The position numbers and the translations under genes are program-made. The notes under the pieces were generated by a model. The model saw only the letters and a list, made by a program, of their open reading frames with translations, was not told the origin of the DNA and made no database searches. Shown one piece after another: positions 1 to 8,399 of a stretch of DNA of 64,000 bases. Location of the stretch: positions 682,001-746,000 of the forward strand of contig NZ_CANNDO010000001.1 of the NCBI RefSeq assembly GCF_947503385.1, written 5' to 3'. Each line of letters opens with the position of its first letter. The stretch's first letter is position 1. This stretch comes from an uncultured Tateyamaria sp. (lineage in GTDB: Bacteria > Pseudomonadota > Alphaproteobacteria > Rhodobacterales > Rhodobacteraceae).

Positions 1-2
1 AA

Positions 3-68
3 GAGGACGCCGTGAACCTCTATGCGTACCTCGCGTCGCTGGCCCCGCTGCCAGAGCCCGAAAGCTAA
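3..68 (+). CDS. C-terminal end of an unidentified protein, cut by the window edge
   Basis: An open frame enters from the left edge and stops with TAA at 66-68, giving 21 visible residues ending PLPEPES. The stretch VNLYAYLASLAPLP resembles the last helix of many c-type cytochromes, and cytochrome genes often lie at this side of bchO in Rhodobacterales, but 21 residues are too few to be sure. A stem-loop with a T run follows 28 bases later, supporting a real gene end here. Confidence 0.45.
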   Translation, partial: EDAVNLYAYLASLAPLPEPES

Positions 69-96
69 GGGACCCCGGTCCAACCAGTTGACAACA

Positions 97-124
97 CGCC
101 GCCCTGTAACCGGGGCGGCGTTTT
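97..124 (+). terminator. Rho-independent terminator between the left-edge gene and bchO
   Basis: A perfect 8-bp stem, CGCCGCCC (97-104) with GGGCGGCG (113-120), encloses an 8-nt loop and is followed directly by TTTT (121-124). It sits between two convergent genes: the one ending at 68 (+) and bchO ending at 134 (-). The T run is on the plus strand, so it mainly serves the left-edge gene. Confidence 0.8.
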
Positions 125-133
125 GCGTTTCGG

Positions 134-985
134 CTATGGGTGGAGCAGGCGCAGGATCAGCGCGGCCAGTTGTTCCGGCGCTTCCTCGTGCATGAGGTGA
201 CCCAACCCTTCAATCTGGTGGAACTCAGCGTTGGGCATACGTCCAGCGGATGTCTGGGACACCGACGGCGGCACAGTTGCATCCTTGGAACCCGCAATCA
301 GATCCACGTGACCTGCGTAGCGTGGCAGCGCGGCCAGCAGCGGTCGCAGGTCCCATTGGGCCATCATCCTGAGCGTTCCGTCCACATGCGCCTTGTCCCC
401 GACCAATTGACGATACAGGTCGTAGCCTTCTGCATCCAACGCAGACCCGGTGGACGCGATCAGCGCCTTGATCCGCGCGGGATTGGCGGAGGTGGTGGAA
501 AACAGGGTGGTCGCAAAGGGCATCGCCGCCAGCGCCTTGGCCATCAGCGGAAAGACAAGACCGGCAAGGCCGGGAAACTCGCCCAATGCGGCGTTCAGGC
601 CGATCACATGGGGCGGGTCGACCATATCCCGTGCCATTTGCAGGGCAACCGCCGCGCCTGCGGAATGGCCGATGATCGCGGCAGGCCGCCAGCCTTCTTG
701 CGCGCACAAGGCGGCCACGTCCTCCGCCATCGCTTCCAGCCCGCTGCGCTGCCGCGCGCCCAATTGGGAAAAGCCGTGTCCAGGCAGGTCGAGCGCAACG
801 ACATGATGCGCCGCGCTGAGCAGCGGGATGAGGTCGCGGTAACTGTGCGTGGACCCGCCCGCCCCGTGCAGCAACAGCAATGTGGGGCCGGAGCCTGTGA
901 CCTGCGCGTGCCAGCGGTGTATCGGCCCGTCGATCCGACGTGACATCTGGTGCAACGGCCAGCCGCCGATCTGCGCCCAGTCCAT
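134..985 (-). CDS. bchO: BchO, magnesium-chelatase accessory alpha/beta hydrolase
   Basis: 283-aa alpha/beta-hydrolase-fold protein. It has an oxyanion-hole HGAGG at 40-44, a nucleophile elbow GHSAG at 106-110 (Ser108), an acid-loop Asp in GSKDATVPP and a C-terminal His in GLGHLMHEE. BchO is linked to the magnesium-chelatase step by gene neighbourhood; its exact reaction is not settled. It is the last gene of crtA-bchI-bchD-bchO on the minus strand. I start at the ATG at 985 (MDWAQ, as in family members), 4 nt after the bchD stop; an upstream in-frame start at 1018 would overlap bchD by 29 nt and add 11 residues. Confidence 0.93.
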   Translation of the reverse strand: MDWAQIGGWPLHQMSRRIDGPIHRWHAQVTGSGPTLLLLHGAGGSTHSYRDLIPLLSAAHHVVALDLPGHGFSQLGARQRSGLEAMAEDVAALCAQEGWRPAAIIGHSAGAAVALQMARDMVDPPHVIGLNAALGEFPGLAGLVFPLMAKALAAMPFATTLFSTTSANPARIKALIASTGSALDAEGYDLYRQLVGDKAHVDGTLRMMAQWDLRPLLAALPRYAGHVDLIAGSKDATVPPSVSQTSAGRMPNAEFHQIEGLGHLMHEEAPEQLAALILRLLHP

Positions 986-989
986 GCCG

Positions 990-2630
990 TTAGCCAGCCA
1001 AGGCCGCGCTGACCGCATCGGTCATGCGGTGTGCGTCCGCGCGGGGCAGCGCGATATAGCTGCCGTCAAGGGTGCGGCCAAGGTCCTGCAGGGCCGGTTG
1101 CGGACGGTTCGACATGTCAATGACCAGCGCATCGGTGCCTTGGGCGCGGATCGCGCGGGCCACGGTCTGGGCGTCCTCGGCGGCAGTGGCGCGGTGCGCG
1201 GAGCCATCCAGCGCGATATTGGCGCGCCCGTCCGTCAGCACGATGATGGTGGGCGTCATGCCTTGGCCAGCGGATTGTGCCGCCAGCGTCATGGCGCTGT
1301 GCAATCCGGCAGCCAGCGGCGTGCCGCCACCGCCCGGCAGTGCCGACAGGCGGCGTTTGGTCTGCACCAGCGACCGGGTGGGCGGCAAAAGGGTCTCGGC
1401 CTGCGTGCCCCGGAACGAGATCAGCGCAACGTGGTCGCGGCTGGCATAGGCTTCGGCCAACAGCAATTCGATGGCGCCTTTGGCCTCGCCCAGTCGGGCC
1501 ATCGCGGCAGAACCGGATGCATCCACGGAAAAGATCAGCAACCGGTCGGAATGCTGGGCATAACGCTTGGTGCGGATGTCCGAGGGGTGGATCAGCAGGC
1601 CCTCGCGATCCGGCTGATGCGTGCGACGCAGCGGTTGCCATGGGGCCGCTGCGCGCAAGGTCGCAATCAGGTCGATCCGCGCGTCCCCGCCCAGCCGTCC
1701 GGGCCGCGAGGGCAGGGGCCGTCCCCGCCTGTTCGACTTGCGCACCTTGCCTGCGCCACTGCCCTTTGCGGCGCGCGCGCTGCGGGCCTGACCCAATGTC
1801 TGGAGCAGTCCGGCAGGCAGCAAGGCGGCGACGGCATCAATCAGCATCTCGGTGTCGGGCAGGGCGCTTTGGCCGTCTTGCGTACCGTCATCCTGTTGCA
1901 CTTGATCTTCGGGTGCGGGGGGCTGCTCGGTCGGCGCATCCGTTTCCGGCATGTGCAGGGCGCGGTGCGGATAGACCAGCGCCGCGGCCAGTTCTATGTC
2001 GTCCGCACGCACACCTGTGCGTCCCTGCGACGCTGCGTGCGCCTGTGCCGCGCGCCACGCCAAGAGCGGCGCGCGCAACGAGGCGATGCCAAAGCGTGCG
2101 GCCAACAGCGTCAGTTGCGCCATCGCCTCGTCCGCATCGACCGGCGCGCCGGGCGGCGTCGGGGGACGGGCAGGCCAGTCACGCGGCATTCGCCCCTCGG
2201 GTGCGATGTGAAAGGCGAGCCTGTCCGATAGGCTGTCGGGCAGCGCCTCGTCCACCTCGATCCCTTCGTCCAGAGCCAGAATGCCCTGTGTAAGACCCTG
2301 ATCGGTGAGTTGGCACAGCTTGGCCGCCAGCGCAGGTGCGCAGCGTTCGGCCATCGGCAGCACGGCGGTGCATGGCGTTGCAAAGAACCCCGAACTGCGC
2401 ACGATCTTGCCCGCGGCCAGTGTCGCGGCAAGGTCAACCCCACCCAGCAACTGTTCATCGGCGATTGTGATCGGCAGCTTGCGCAGCGGCGCTGGCGGTG
2501 CAAAGGCCGCGACCAAGCGATCCCGGTCCGGCCCCGCCCGCATCTTCAGAACGGCCCCGCCCAACCCTTGCGGATCCACCGCAAGGATGTCGAGGGCCGC
2601 CGCGGCGAGATGCCAAGAGGTGTCGGACAT
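990..2630 (-). CDS. bchD: BchD, magnesium chelatase subunit D
   Basis: 546-aa subunit of the ATP-dependent enzyme that inserts Mg2+ into protoporphyrin IX, the first step committed to bacteriochlorophyll. Three parts are visible: a degenerate AAA-like N-terminal region (about 1-220), a Pro/Gln/Asp-rich linker (about 230-262), and a C-terminal von Willebrand A / integrin-I domain (about 360-546) with the MIDAS motif DASGS at 370-374 and a TDGRAN strand. BchD forms the AAA ring complex with BchI and binds BchH, which is not in the window. It begins 3 nt after the bchI stop and ends 4 nt before bchO, so the genes are co-transcribed. Confidence 0.97.
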   Translation of the reverse strand: MSDTSWHLAAAALDILAVDPQGLGGAVLKMRAGPDRDRLVAAFAPPAPLRKLPITIADEQLLGGVDLAATLAAGKIVRSSGFFATPCTAVLPMAERCAPALAAKLCQLTDQGLTQGILALDEGIEVDEALPDSLSDRLAFHIAPEGRMPRDWPARPPTPPGAPVDADEAMAQLTLLAARFGIASLRAPLLAWRAAQAHAASQGRTGVRADDIELAAALVYPHRALHMPETDAPTEQPPAPEDQVQQDDGTQDGQSALPDTEMLIDAVAALLPAGLLQTLGQARSARAAKGSGAGKVRKSNRRGRPLPSRPGRLGGDARIDLIATLRAAAPWQPLRRTHQPDREGLLIHPSDIRTKRYAQHSDRLLIFSVDASGSAAMARLGEAKGAIELLLAEAYASRDHVALISFRGTQAETLLPPTRSLVQTKRRLSALPGGGGTPLAAGLHSAMTLAAQSAGQGMTPTIIVLTDGRANIALDGSAHRATAAEDAQTVARAIRAQGTDALVIDMSNRPQPALQDLGRTLDGSYIALPRADAHRMTDAVSAALAG

Positions 2631-2633
2631 GGC

Positions 2634-3638
2634 TCAGGCCAACACGGTCTCGACCGTGCGGCTGACCCGCGTGCTGCTGCCCGCCTCGTCCAGCGGATCG
2701 CGGCGCAGCCGGTGGCTGAGCGCAAGTGGCGCGATACGACGCAGGTGTTTGCGGGTGACGCGCTTGGCGCCGTCGTAGGCGGCCAGCGCCCGCGCGGCGC
2801 GCAACAGCGTCAGTTCCCCGCGCAACCCATCAGACCCAAGGGCAAGGCACAGTTCCGCGCAATCGCCAAGGATTGCATCACCGGCCTTAACCTTATCAAG
2901 ATTGGACCGCGCCGCCAGAATTGCGACTCTGATGCTGGCATCATCCTTGGCGTATCGCTTGATGAAGGTGTCGGGCTTGCGTTCGTAGGCGTCGCGTCGT
3001 CGGATCACCTCGATCCGCTCGGCCACGTCCTGTGGCGACCGCACTTCGACCGACAGCCCGAACCGGTCAAGAAGTTGCGGGCGCAACTCACCCTCTTCGG
3101 GATTGCCGGAGCCGACCAGAACGAACCGGGCGTCGTGACGGATGCTGAGCCCTTCCCGCTCTACCACGTTCTCACCCGATTGCGCGACGTCCAGCAGCAG
3201 ATCAACGATGTGATCCTCCAGCAGGTTCACCTCGTCAATATAAAGATAGCCACGGTTGGCCCGCGCCAGCAGACCCGGTTCAAACGCCTTCTCCCCACGG
3301 GTCAGCGCGCGCTCAATATCGAGCGCGCCCACCACGCGGTCCTCGGTCACGCCAAGGGGCAGATCAATCACGGGGGTGGGGCGATTTTCGAGCGTATCAG
3401 TCTCTATATTGGCCCAATCGGGACAGTCCGCACGCATCGCGGCGTTGACCGGGCAGCCCTGCACCACCTCAATTGCGGGCAGCAGCGCCGCCAGCGCACG
3501 CACTGCGGTGGATTTGCCCGTGCCCCTGTCGCCAAAGACCAGCACACCGCCGATGCCCGGATCAACAGCGGTGAGGATCATCGCGGTTTTCATATCGTCC
3601 TGACCGACAATGGCGGAAAAGGGAAAAGGCTGTTTCAT
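2634..3638 (-). CDS. bchI: BchI, magnesium chelatase ATPase subunit I
   Basis: 334-aa AAA+ ATPase motor of magnesium chelatase. Walker A is GDRGTGKS (36-43), Walker B YLYIDEVNLL (131-140), followed by the family signature GSGNPEEGELRPQLLDRFGL with sensor residues and Arg finger. Length matches the usual BchI/ChlI (about 330-340). The start codon overlaps the crtA stop (ATGA, 3635-3638), so translation is coupled to the carotenoid gene crtA. This crtA-bchI-bchD-bchO order is shared with Rhodobacter. Confidence 0.98.
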   Translation of the reverse strand: MKQPFPFSAIVGQDDMKTAMILTAVDPGIGGVLVFGDRGTGKSTAVRALAALLPAIEVVQGCPVNAAMRADCPDWANIETDTLENRPTPVIDLPLGVTEDRVVGALDIERALTRGEKAFEPGLLARANRGYLYIDEVNLLEDHIVDLLLDVAQSGENVVEREGLSIRHDARFVLVGSGNPEEGELRPQLLDRFGLSVEVRSPQDVAERIEVIRRRDAYERKPDTFIKRYAKDDASIRVAILAARSNLDKVKAGDAILGDCAELCLALGSDGLRGELTLLRAARALAAYDGAKRVTRKHLRRIAPLALSHRLRRDPLDEAGSSTRVSRTVETVLA

Positions 3639-4345
3639 GGCGCTGGCTCCAGCCGGCTAAGGGGGCTGACACCGCCCCAGGTGCCGCTGTCATCCAGAAT
3701 GGAGAAGCGGGCATAGAGTTCTTCGCGAAACCACGCACCGTCCCGCACGGCTTTGATTGCCTCGGCATGGGGGCCATTGGTGCGGGCGAACGCGGCCATT
3801 TCCTGTGCGCCGGGCCAGATCGAGAACGTGACCTGATGCAACCATGGCACTTCGCCAATGCCGATTTTGAACATCACATTGGGGTCCGATCCGATCATCC
3901 GCGAAATATCGGGCACGCGGCCCCAGAATCGCGGCAGGATGCGTGGTTTGATCGTGGCCCGCGTCAAGGCGGCGATGGGGCCGGAAACAGAGCCTGTTTC
4001 AGGCAAAAACGGTTGCTGTCCGCTCCATGCGCCCCGCGCTGATGCGGTGGACAGGTAGATGGTCCAGTGTTCGGTCGCGCGCGCCCAATAGCGGGCAAAG
4101 ATACGTTCAGAGCGCAGGCGGTTGCGTGCCGTATCGGCGTCTGGCCACGTGCAGAGAATCGCGTAAACAGCCGTGTTAGGGACGGGTGTGAACCCCTCGC
4201 CCGTGCCGGAGCCGCAGAGTTTCCAAAACTCAAGATCGGGCACCCGCGCCATGGCCAGACGGGCCGCGCCCATCATCGCAAGGGCCCACGCCCGGTCGCG
4301 CCACCGCTCAAAGCGGAAAAAGGTGATCGTGGTTGTCTGGCTCAT
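3635..4345 (-). CDS. crtA: CrtA, spheroidene monooxygenase
   Basis: 236-aa carotenoid oxygenase that introduces the keto group turning spheroidene into spheroidenone under aerobic conditions, the final step of the pathway encoded here. The length fits the CrtA family. Heads the minus-strand operon crtA-bchI-bchD-bchO; its stop overlaps the bchI start. Its promoter shares a 98-bp control region with the divergent crtI and carries a PpsR-type palindrome. No strong ribosome binding site precedes the ATG (a weak GAACAG is present). Confidence 0.94.
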   Translation of the reverse strand: MSQTTTITFFRFERWRDRAWALAMMGAARLAMARVPDLEFWKLCGSGTGEGFTPVPNTAVYAILCTWPDADTARNRLRSERIFARYWARATEHWTIYLSTASARGAWSGQQPFLPETGSVSGPIAALTRATIKPRILPRFWGRVPDISRMIGSDPNVMFKIGIGEVPWLHQVTFSIWPGAQEMAAFARTNGPHAEAIKAVRDGAWFREELYARFSILDDSGTWGGVSPLSRLEPAP

Positions 4346-4384
4346 CTGTTCGCACTGCAGAATGCCGGAAAAGGCACAGGGATC

Positions 4385-4412
4385 AGGTTACCGCGAGAAA
4401 AGAAATTGTCAA
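4385..4412 (-). promoter_or_regulatory. Predicted sigma70-type promoter of crtA
   Basis: Reading the minus strand, a perfect -35 box TTGACA (4412-4407) is separated by 16 bp from TAACCT (4390-4385), a fair -10 box. Transcription would begin near 4378, giving a leader of about 33 nt. The -35 box lies inside the PpsR-type palindrome at 4407-4424, so repressor binding would block it. Confidence 0.55.
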
Positions 4413-4434
4413 CTAAACTAGACACTCGTACTGT
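4406..4434 (+). promoter_or_regulatory. Predicted promoter of crtI, giving an almost leaderless mRNA
   Basis: TTGTCA (4406-4411), 17-bp spacer, TACTGT (4429-4434). The expected start site is near 4440-4441, only 3-4 nt before the crtI ATG at 4444, and no purine-rich ribosome binding site precedes that ATG. The -35 box overlaps the PpsR palindrome shared with crtA. Confidence 0.45.
4407..4424. promoter_or_regulatory. PpsR/CrtJ-type operator between crtA and crtI
   Basis: Exact TGT-N12-ACA palindrome: TGT at 4407-4409 and ACA at 4422-4424. PpsR (CrtJ) is the aerobic/light repressor of photosynthesis genes in Rhodobacterales and binds this motif, usually as pairs. Only one copy was found here. 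It overlaps the predicted -35 boxes of both divergent genes. Confidence 0.8.
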
Positions 4435-4443
4435 GGTATTCAG

Positions 4444-5970
4444 ATGACAAAGCTCGACCCTATAGATTCGGAGACACGTGGCGGGAACCGCGCCATTGTC
4501 ATTGGCGCGGGCCTTGGCGGGCTGGCTGCGGCGATGCGGCTGGGGGCCAAGGGATACAAGGTCACGGTGATCGACAAGCTCGACGTGCCCGGCGGGCGCG
4601 GGTCGGCCATTTGGCAGGACGGTCACCGCTTTGATCTGGGGCCGACAATCGTCACTGTTCCGCAGCTTTATCGCGATTTGTGGGCCGCGTGCGGGCGCGA
4701 TTTCGATGCGGACGTGACGCTGAAATCGCTCGACCCTTTCTATGAAATCCGCTGGCCGGACGGTACAACCTTCACCGCGCAGCATGACACCGAAGCAATG
4801 CGCGCCGAGGTGGCCAAGATCGAACCGCGCGATGTGGCGGGTTTTGACAGGTTCCTTGAGGACAGCGCCAAGCGCTACTGGTTCGGGTTCGAAGACCTTG
4901 GACGTCGGTCAATGCACAAATTCTTGGACCTGGCCAAGGTGCTGCACATCTTTGGCATGTTGCGCGCGGACCGGTCGGTCTATGCCCATGCAGCCCGGCG
5001 GTTCCGCAATGAAAAACTGCGGATGGCGTTTTCCTTCCACCCATTGTTCATCGGGGGCGACCCGACCCATGTGACGTCGATGTATATCCTTGTCAGCTAT
5101 CTCGAAAAAGAATTCGGGGTGCATTACGCCATGGGCGGTCTGGCTCATATGGCGCGCAAGATGGGTGACGTGATCGAGGCGCAGGGCGGCACGCTGCTGA
5201 TGGACACCGAGGTTGATGAAATCGTCGTGCAAGGCGGCAAGGCGCAGGGCGTACGTCTTGCCACGGGGCTGGAATTGGGGGCCGATGTTGTCGTGTCAAA
5301 CGCCGATGCAGGCCACACCTATGACCGGCTGATGCGCAAGGCGCTCAAGCGGCGTTGGACGCCCGCGCGGTTGCAACGCACCCGCTATTCGATGAGCCTG
5401 TTTGTCTGGTATTTCGGCACCAAGGGCACCGCAGGTCAGTGGCCCGATGTTGGTCATCATACGATCCTCAACGGGCCGCGCTACACGGGCCTGCTCAGGG
5501 ATATTTTCATCCGTGGTCACCTGTCGGATGACATGAGCCTTTACGTCCACCGCCCCTCGGTCACCGACCCGAGCGTAGCGCCCGAGGGCGACGACACGTT
5601 CTATGTACTCAGCCCGGTGCCGCATCTGGGCCATGGCGGCGTCGATTGGAGCACAGAGGCCGAGGTCTACAAGGCCAAGATGCTCAAGGTGCTGGAGGAT
5701 CAGCTTTTGCATGGATTAGGGTCGAAAATTACGACAGAACAGGTGTTCACGCCCGAGACGTTTCGCGACAGGTATCTGAGCCCGCATGGCTCTGGCTTTT
5801 CGATCGAACCGCGCATCCTACAATCGGCTTGGTTCCGTCCGCACAATGTCAGCGAAGAGGCCGAAGGCCTGTACCTTGTTGGCGCTGGCACCCATCCGGG
5901 CGCGGGCGTGCCAGGCGTTATCTCGACCGCCGAAGTGCTGGGCACGCTGGTGCCGGAGGCGGTGACATGA
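4444..5970 (+). CDS. crtI: CrtI, phytoene desaturase
   Basis: 508-aa FAD-dependent desaturase that introduces successive double bonds into phytoene to give neurosporene (or lycopene). The dinucleotide-binding motif GAGLGG lies at 21-26 after a hydrophilic N-terminal extension of about 15 residues. The C-terminal CrtI-family signature GAGTHPGAGVPGV is present near residue 480-495. Translationally coupled to crtB (ATGA at 5967-5970). The ATG at 4444 lacks a recognisable ribosome binding site. Confidence 0.97.
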   Translation: MTKLDPIDSETRGGNRAIVIGAGLGGLAAAMRLGAKGYKVTVIDKLDVPGGRGSAIWQDGHRFDLGPTIVTVPQLYRDLWAACGRDFDADVTLKSLDPFYEIRWPDGTTFTAQHDTEAMRAEVAKIEPRDVAGFDRFLEDSAKRYWFGFEDLGRRSMHKFLDLAKVLHIFGMLRADRSVYAHAARRFRNEKLRMAFSFHPLFIGGDPTHVTSMYILVSYLEKEFGVHYAMGGLAHMARKMGDVIEAQGGTLLMDTEVDEIVVQGGKAQGVRLATGLELGADVVVSNADAGHTYDRLMRKALKRRWTPARLQRTRYSMSLFVWYFGTKGTAGQWPDVGHHTILNGPRYTGLLRDIFIRGHLSDDMSLYVHRPSVTDPSVAPEGDDTFYVLSPVPHLGHGGVDWSTEAEVYKAKMLKVLEDQLLHGLGSKITTEQVFTPETFRDRYLSPHGSGFSIEPRILQSAWFRPHNVSEEAEGLYLVGAGTHPGAGVPGVISTAEVLGTLVPEAVT

Positions 5971-7001
5971 TGAACCCGCGTGATCTTGAGGCCTGCACCG
6001 AGGCGATCCGCCATGGGTCGCTGTCCTTTCACGCGGCTTCCAAACTGCTGCCCAAGCGGGTGCGGGACCCGGCGCTGGCGCTATACGCCTTTTGTCGGCT
6101 CGCCGATGACGAAGTGGACCTCAAGGCGGAAAAGGTTGACGCGGTGCTGCGTCTGCGTGACCGGCTGGACCTTGTCTATGCTGGCACGCCGCAGAATGCC
6201 GCCCCCGACCGGGCCTTTGCCGCCGTGGTGGCGCAATTCGATATGCCGCGCGCCTTGCCTGATGCGCTGCTTGAAGGGCTGGCATGGGACGCTGAGGGGC
6301 GGACATATGCCAACATGAGCGAGGTGCGGGATTACTCTGCACGCGTGGCCTCTGCTGTGGGCGCAATGATGTGCGTGCTGATGGGCGTGCGCGATGCCGA
6401 CGCGCTGGCGCGGGCCTGTGATCTTGGCGTGGCGATGCAACTGACCAATATTGCCCGCGACGTCGGAGAGGACGCGCTGGAACGCCGCCTGTACCTGCCG
6501 ACCGATTGGCTGAACGAGGCGGGCATGACGCCCGACAGTTTCTTTGCCGACCCGCGCCCGACCAAGGCCGTGCGTGCCATGGTCCGGCGACTGGTGATGG
6601 AGGCGAACCGCCACTATTACCGGTCCGAGGCGGGGATTGCCGCGTTGCCTGTGGCCTGCCGTCCGGGCATCTACGCGGCCCGGTTCATCTATGCGGGCAT
6701 TGCCGGGCGGCTCACCGGCATGGGATTCGACAGTATCTCGGCCCGTGCGCGCACTTCAAAGGCGCAAAAGCTGGGCTGGCTCGCGCAATCCATGGCGCTG
6801 AGCGCGGGCAGCACGGTCATGCCGCAGTCCGCAGTGCTCTATGCCCGGCCACTGGACGAGGTGCGGTTCCTTGTCGACGCGGCGGCCAAGGGCACTCGCA
6901 CCAGCCGCAGTGACAGCCTGTTCGAGGCGCTGGCCGCGCTGGAGGTCAAACGCCAGTCGGACCGCGCCGCTATGCTAAGCGCCAAGGCGCGGGCGGGGTA
7001 G
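5967..7001 (+). CDS. crtB: CrtB, phytoene synthase
   Basis: 344-aa prenyltransferase condensing two geranylgeranyl diphosphates to phytoene. Both Asp-rich Mg2+-diphosphate sites are visible: DDEVD (47-51) and RDVGED (164-169). Start is the ATG at 5967 overlapping the crtI stop; a second ATG follows at once (5970). The frame stays open further upstream inside crtI but that part is a shadow. GGPP comes from crtE about 3 kb downstream. Confidence 0.97.
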   Translation: MMNPRDLEACTEAIRHGSLSFHAASKLLPKRVRDPALALYAFCRLADDEVDLKAEKVDAVLRLRDRLDLVYAGTPQNAAPDRAFAAVVAQFDMPRALPDALLEGLAWDAEGRTYANMSEVRDYSARVASAVGAMMCVLMGVRDADALARACDLGVAMQLTNIARDVGEDALERRLYLPTDWLNEAGMTPDSFFADPRPTKAVRAMVRRLVMEANRHYYRSEAGIAALPVACRPGIYAARFIYAGIAGRLTGMGFDSISARARTSKAQKLGWLAQSMALSAGSTVMPQSAVLYARPLDEVRFLVDAAAKGTRTSRSDSLFEALAALEVKRQSDRAAMLSAKARAG

Positions 7002-7005
7002 CGCG

Positions 7006-7488
7006 GTGTTCTGGCTTCTCCTCGGTCTCTTTTTTGCGGCCTGCGCAGGCGCGGGCCTGACCGGCGGACTGTTCCCGCCCGGCCCGTGGTATCGCGCCCT
7101 CGAAAAGCCGTCTTGGACGCCACCTGACTGGGTGTTTCCGGTGACATGGACAGTGCTTTACGTGTGCATGTCGGTCGCCGGGGCGCGGGCGGCAATGGCA
7201 GAGGACAACGGCGTGGCGATGGGCCTTTGGTCCGTGCAGATCGCGTTCAACGGTCTCTGGACGCCGGTGTTCTTTGGGCTGCGTAACATCCGCATGGGCA
7301 TGGGTATCATTGGCGTGCTGTGGATTTCTGTGTTCTGCGGGATGATTGCGCTGGGACAGGTCGATACGCTGGCCGGGTGGCTTTTTGCGCCCTACCTGCT
7401 GTGGGTGACGATTGCCGCCGCGCTGAATTGGAAAGTCTGGCAGTTGAATCCCGAAGAGGCGCGAAATCCCTCGCCTCAGAACGGCTGA
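7006..7488 (+). CDS. tspO: TspO, tryptophan-rich sensory protein (TspO/MBR family)
   Basis: 160-aa integral membrane protein with five predicted transmembrane helices and the family's Trp-rich signature (WYRALEKPSWTPPDWVFPVTW near residues 28-48). TspO binds porphyrins and in Rhodobacter dampens photosynthesis gene expression in response to oxygen. Starts with GTG 4 nt after the crtB stop. Position between crtB and crtC is the conserved Rhodobacterales arrangement. It ends 42 nt before the convergent crtC. Confidence 0.95.
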   Translation: MFWLLLGLFFAACAGAGLTGGLFPPGPWYRALEKPSWTPPDWVFPVTWTVLYVCMSVAGARAAMAEDNGVAMGLWSVQIAFNGLWTPVFFGLRNIRMGMGIIGVLWISVFCGMIALGQVDTLAGWLFAPYLLWVTIAAALNWKVWQLNPEEARNPSPQNG

Positions 7489-7530
7489 GCCTGCCCGGCA
7501 GCATGTCACTGGTGCCTTACGGCTGAACGC

Positions 7531-8373
7531 CTACTCAAAGCGCCATTTGCGCCGCCGGGGCACCCGCACCGCCAGCATGGGCTTGAGCAGCGGAGAGCGG
7601 AAGCGCACCAGATCCAACGCTTCGTGGACACCGGTGGTCCGTTCTCCATCAATCACGGTTTCGACGGCACTGCGGGTGTAAAACGGTGCGTCCAACATGG
7701 CGAGCCGTTGGCGCGCTGTTGTTCCCGCGTCCCCGCGCGTCTCGCGTTTCACCGCCCAGAGTGACCGGGGCAGGCGGGCTTTGGGTGGTATCGGCACGCT
7801 GCGCGCCGCGCCATCGGGGTCAAAGCGGAACCCGGCGGCCAGTTCGGACCCATCAAGCCGGGTTGCATCATAGAAACAGGTGGCCCCGTCCGCAGTCGGG
7901 AACCGGCCCCACGTCCAGTAGGAAAAATCCTCTTCCAGCGCGCGGGTGCCAAAATTTGCGTCGAAATACCCCTCGCCGTCCCATTGCCAGCCGGGGCGGT
8001 CAATTTCGACCTCGATCCGGGCGCGCGGGGCAAAGGGGCGCCAGATATGGCTGTCATCTGGGGTCAACGCCAGTTCCACGCCCGTCACAGCCGACGGGAT
8101 GACCCGGATTTGCCCTCGGATGCGCGACACCAGCGGGGGCGAAGACACTTCGTCGATGTCGATCACAAGGTGATCGCCTTGCCAGCTCATCTTGGAGGGG
8201 CCAACCTCGAACCGGGAGGCGGTCTGGCGCAGCGCGTCTTGGCCTCGGTCGGTCATGGTAAAGCGGCCACCGGGGCCATAGGTTGCCACGTTGATGCAGA
8301 CATGGTTCTGCGGGTTCTTGCGTCCCGACCAGCGATACCACGGCGAAAACACAGACCCGATGAACCCGATCAC
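7531..8373 (-). CDS. crtC: CrtC, hydroxyneurosporene synthase (carotenoid 1,2-hydratase)
   Basis: 280-aa hydratase adding water to the 1,2 double bond of neurosporene-type carotenes. I use the GTG at 8373, which gives the family's usual short form beginning VIGFIGSVFSPWY and about 280 residues. The frame stays open for another 375 nt upstream inside crtD, and the residues just before the GTG (GYAWWYVDGLSD) look like conserved CrtC sequence in other bacteria, yet no ATG, GTG or TTG lies in frame between 8374 and about 8745. The true start is therefore uncertain. It follows crtD, whose stop is at 8400. Confidence 0.88.
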   Translation of the reverse strand: MIGFIGSVFSPWYRWSGRKNPQNHVCINVATYGPGGRFTMTDRGQDALRQTASRFEVGPSKMSWQGDHLVIDIDEVSSPPLVSRIRGQIRVIPSAVTGVELALTPDDSHIWRPFAPRARIEVEIDRPGWQWDGEGYFDANFGTRALEEDFSYWTWGRFPTADGATCFYDATRLDGSELAAGFRFDPDGAARSVPIPPKARLPRSLWAVKRETRGDAGTTARQRLAMLDAPFYTRSAVETVIDGERTTGVHEALDLVRFRSPLLKPMLAVRVPRRRKWRFE

Positions 8374-8399
8374 CGAAACGGCGCGGGTGCCACAGTCGC

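Noticed and set aside
849-3716. Long plus-strand open frames opposite bchD and bchI (about 460 and 468 codons)
   Set aside because: Arg/Pro/Gln-rich translations without domain character, opposite well-supported genes; typical antisense shadows in high-GC DNA.
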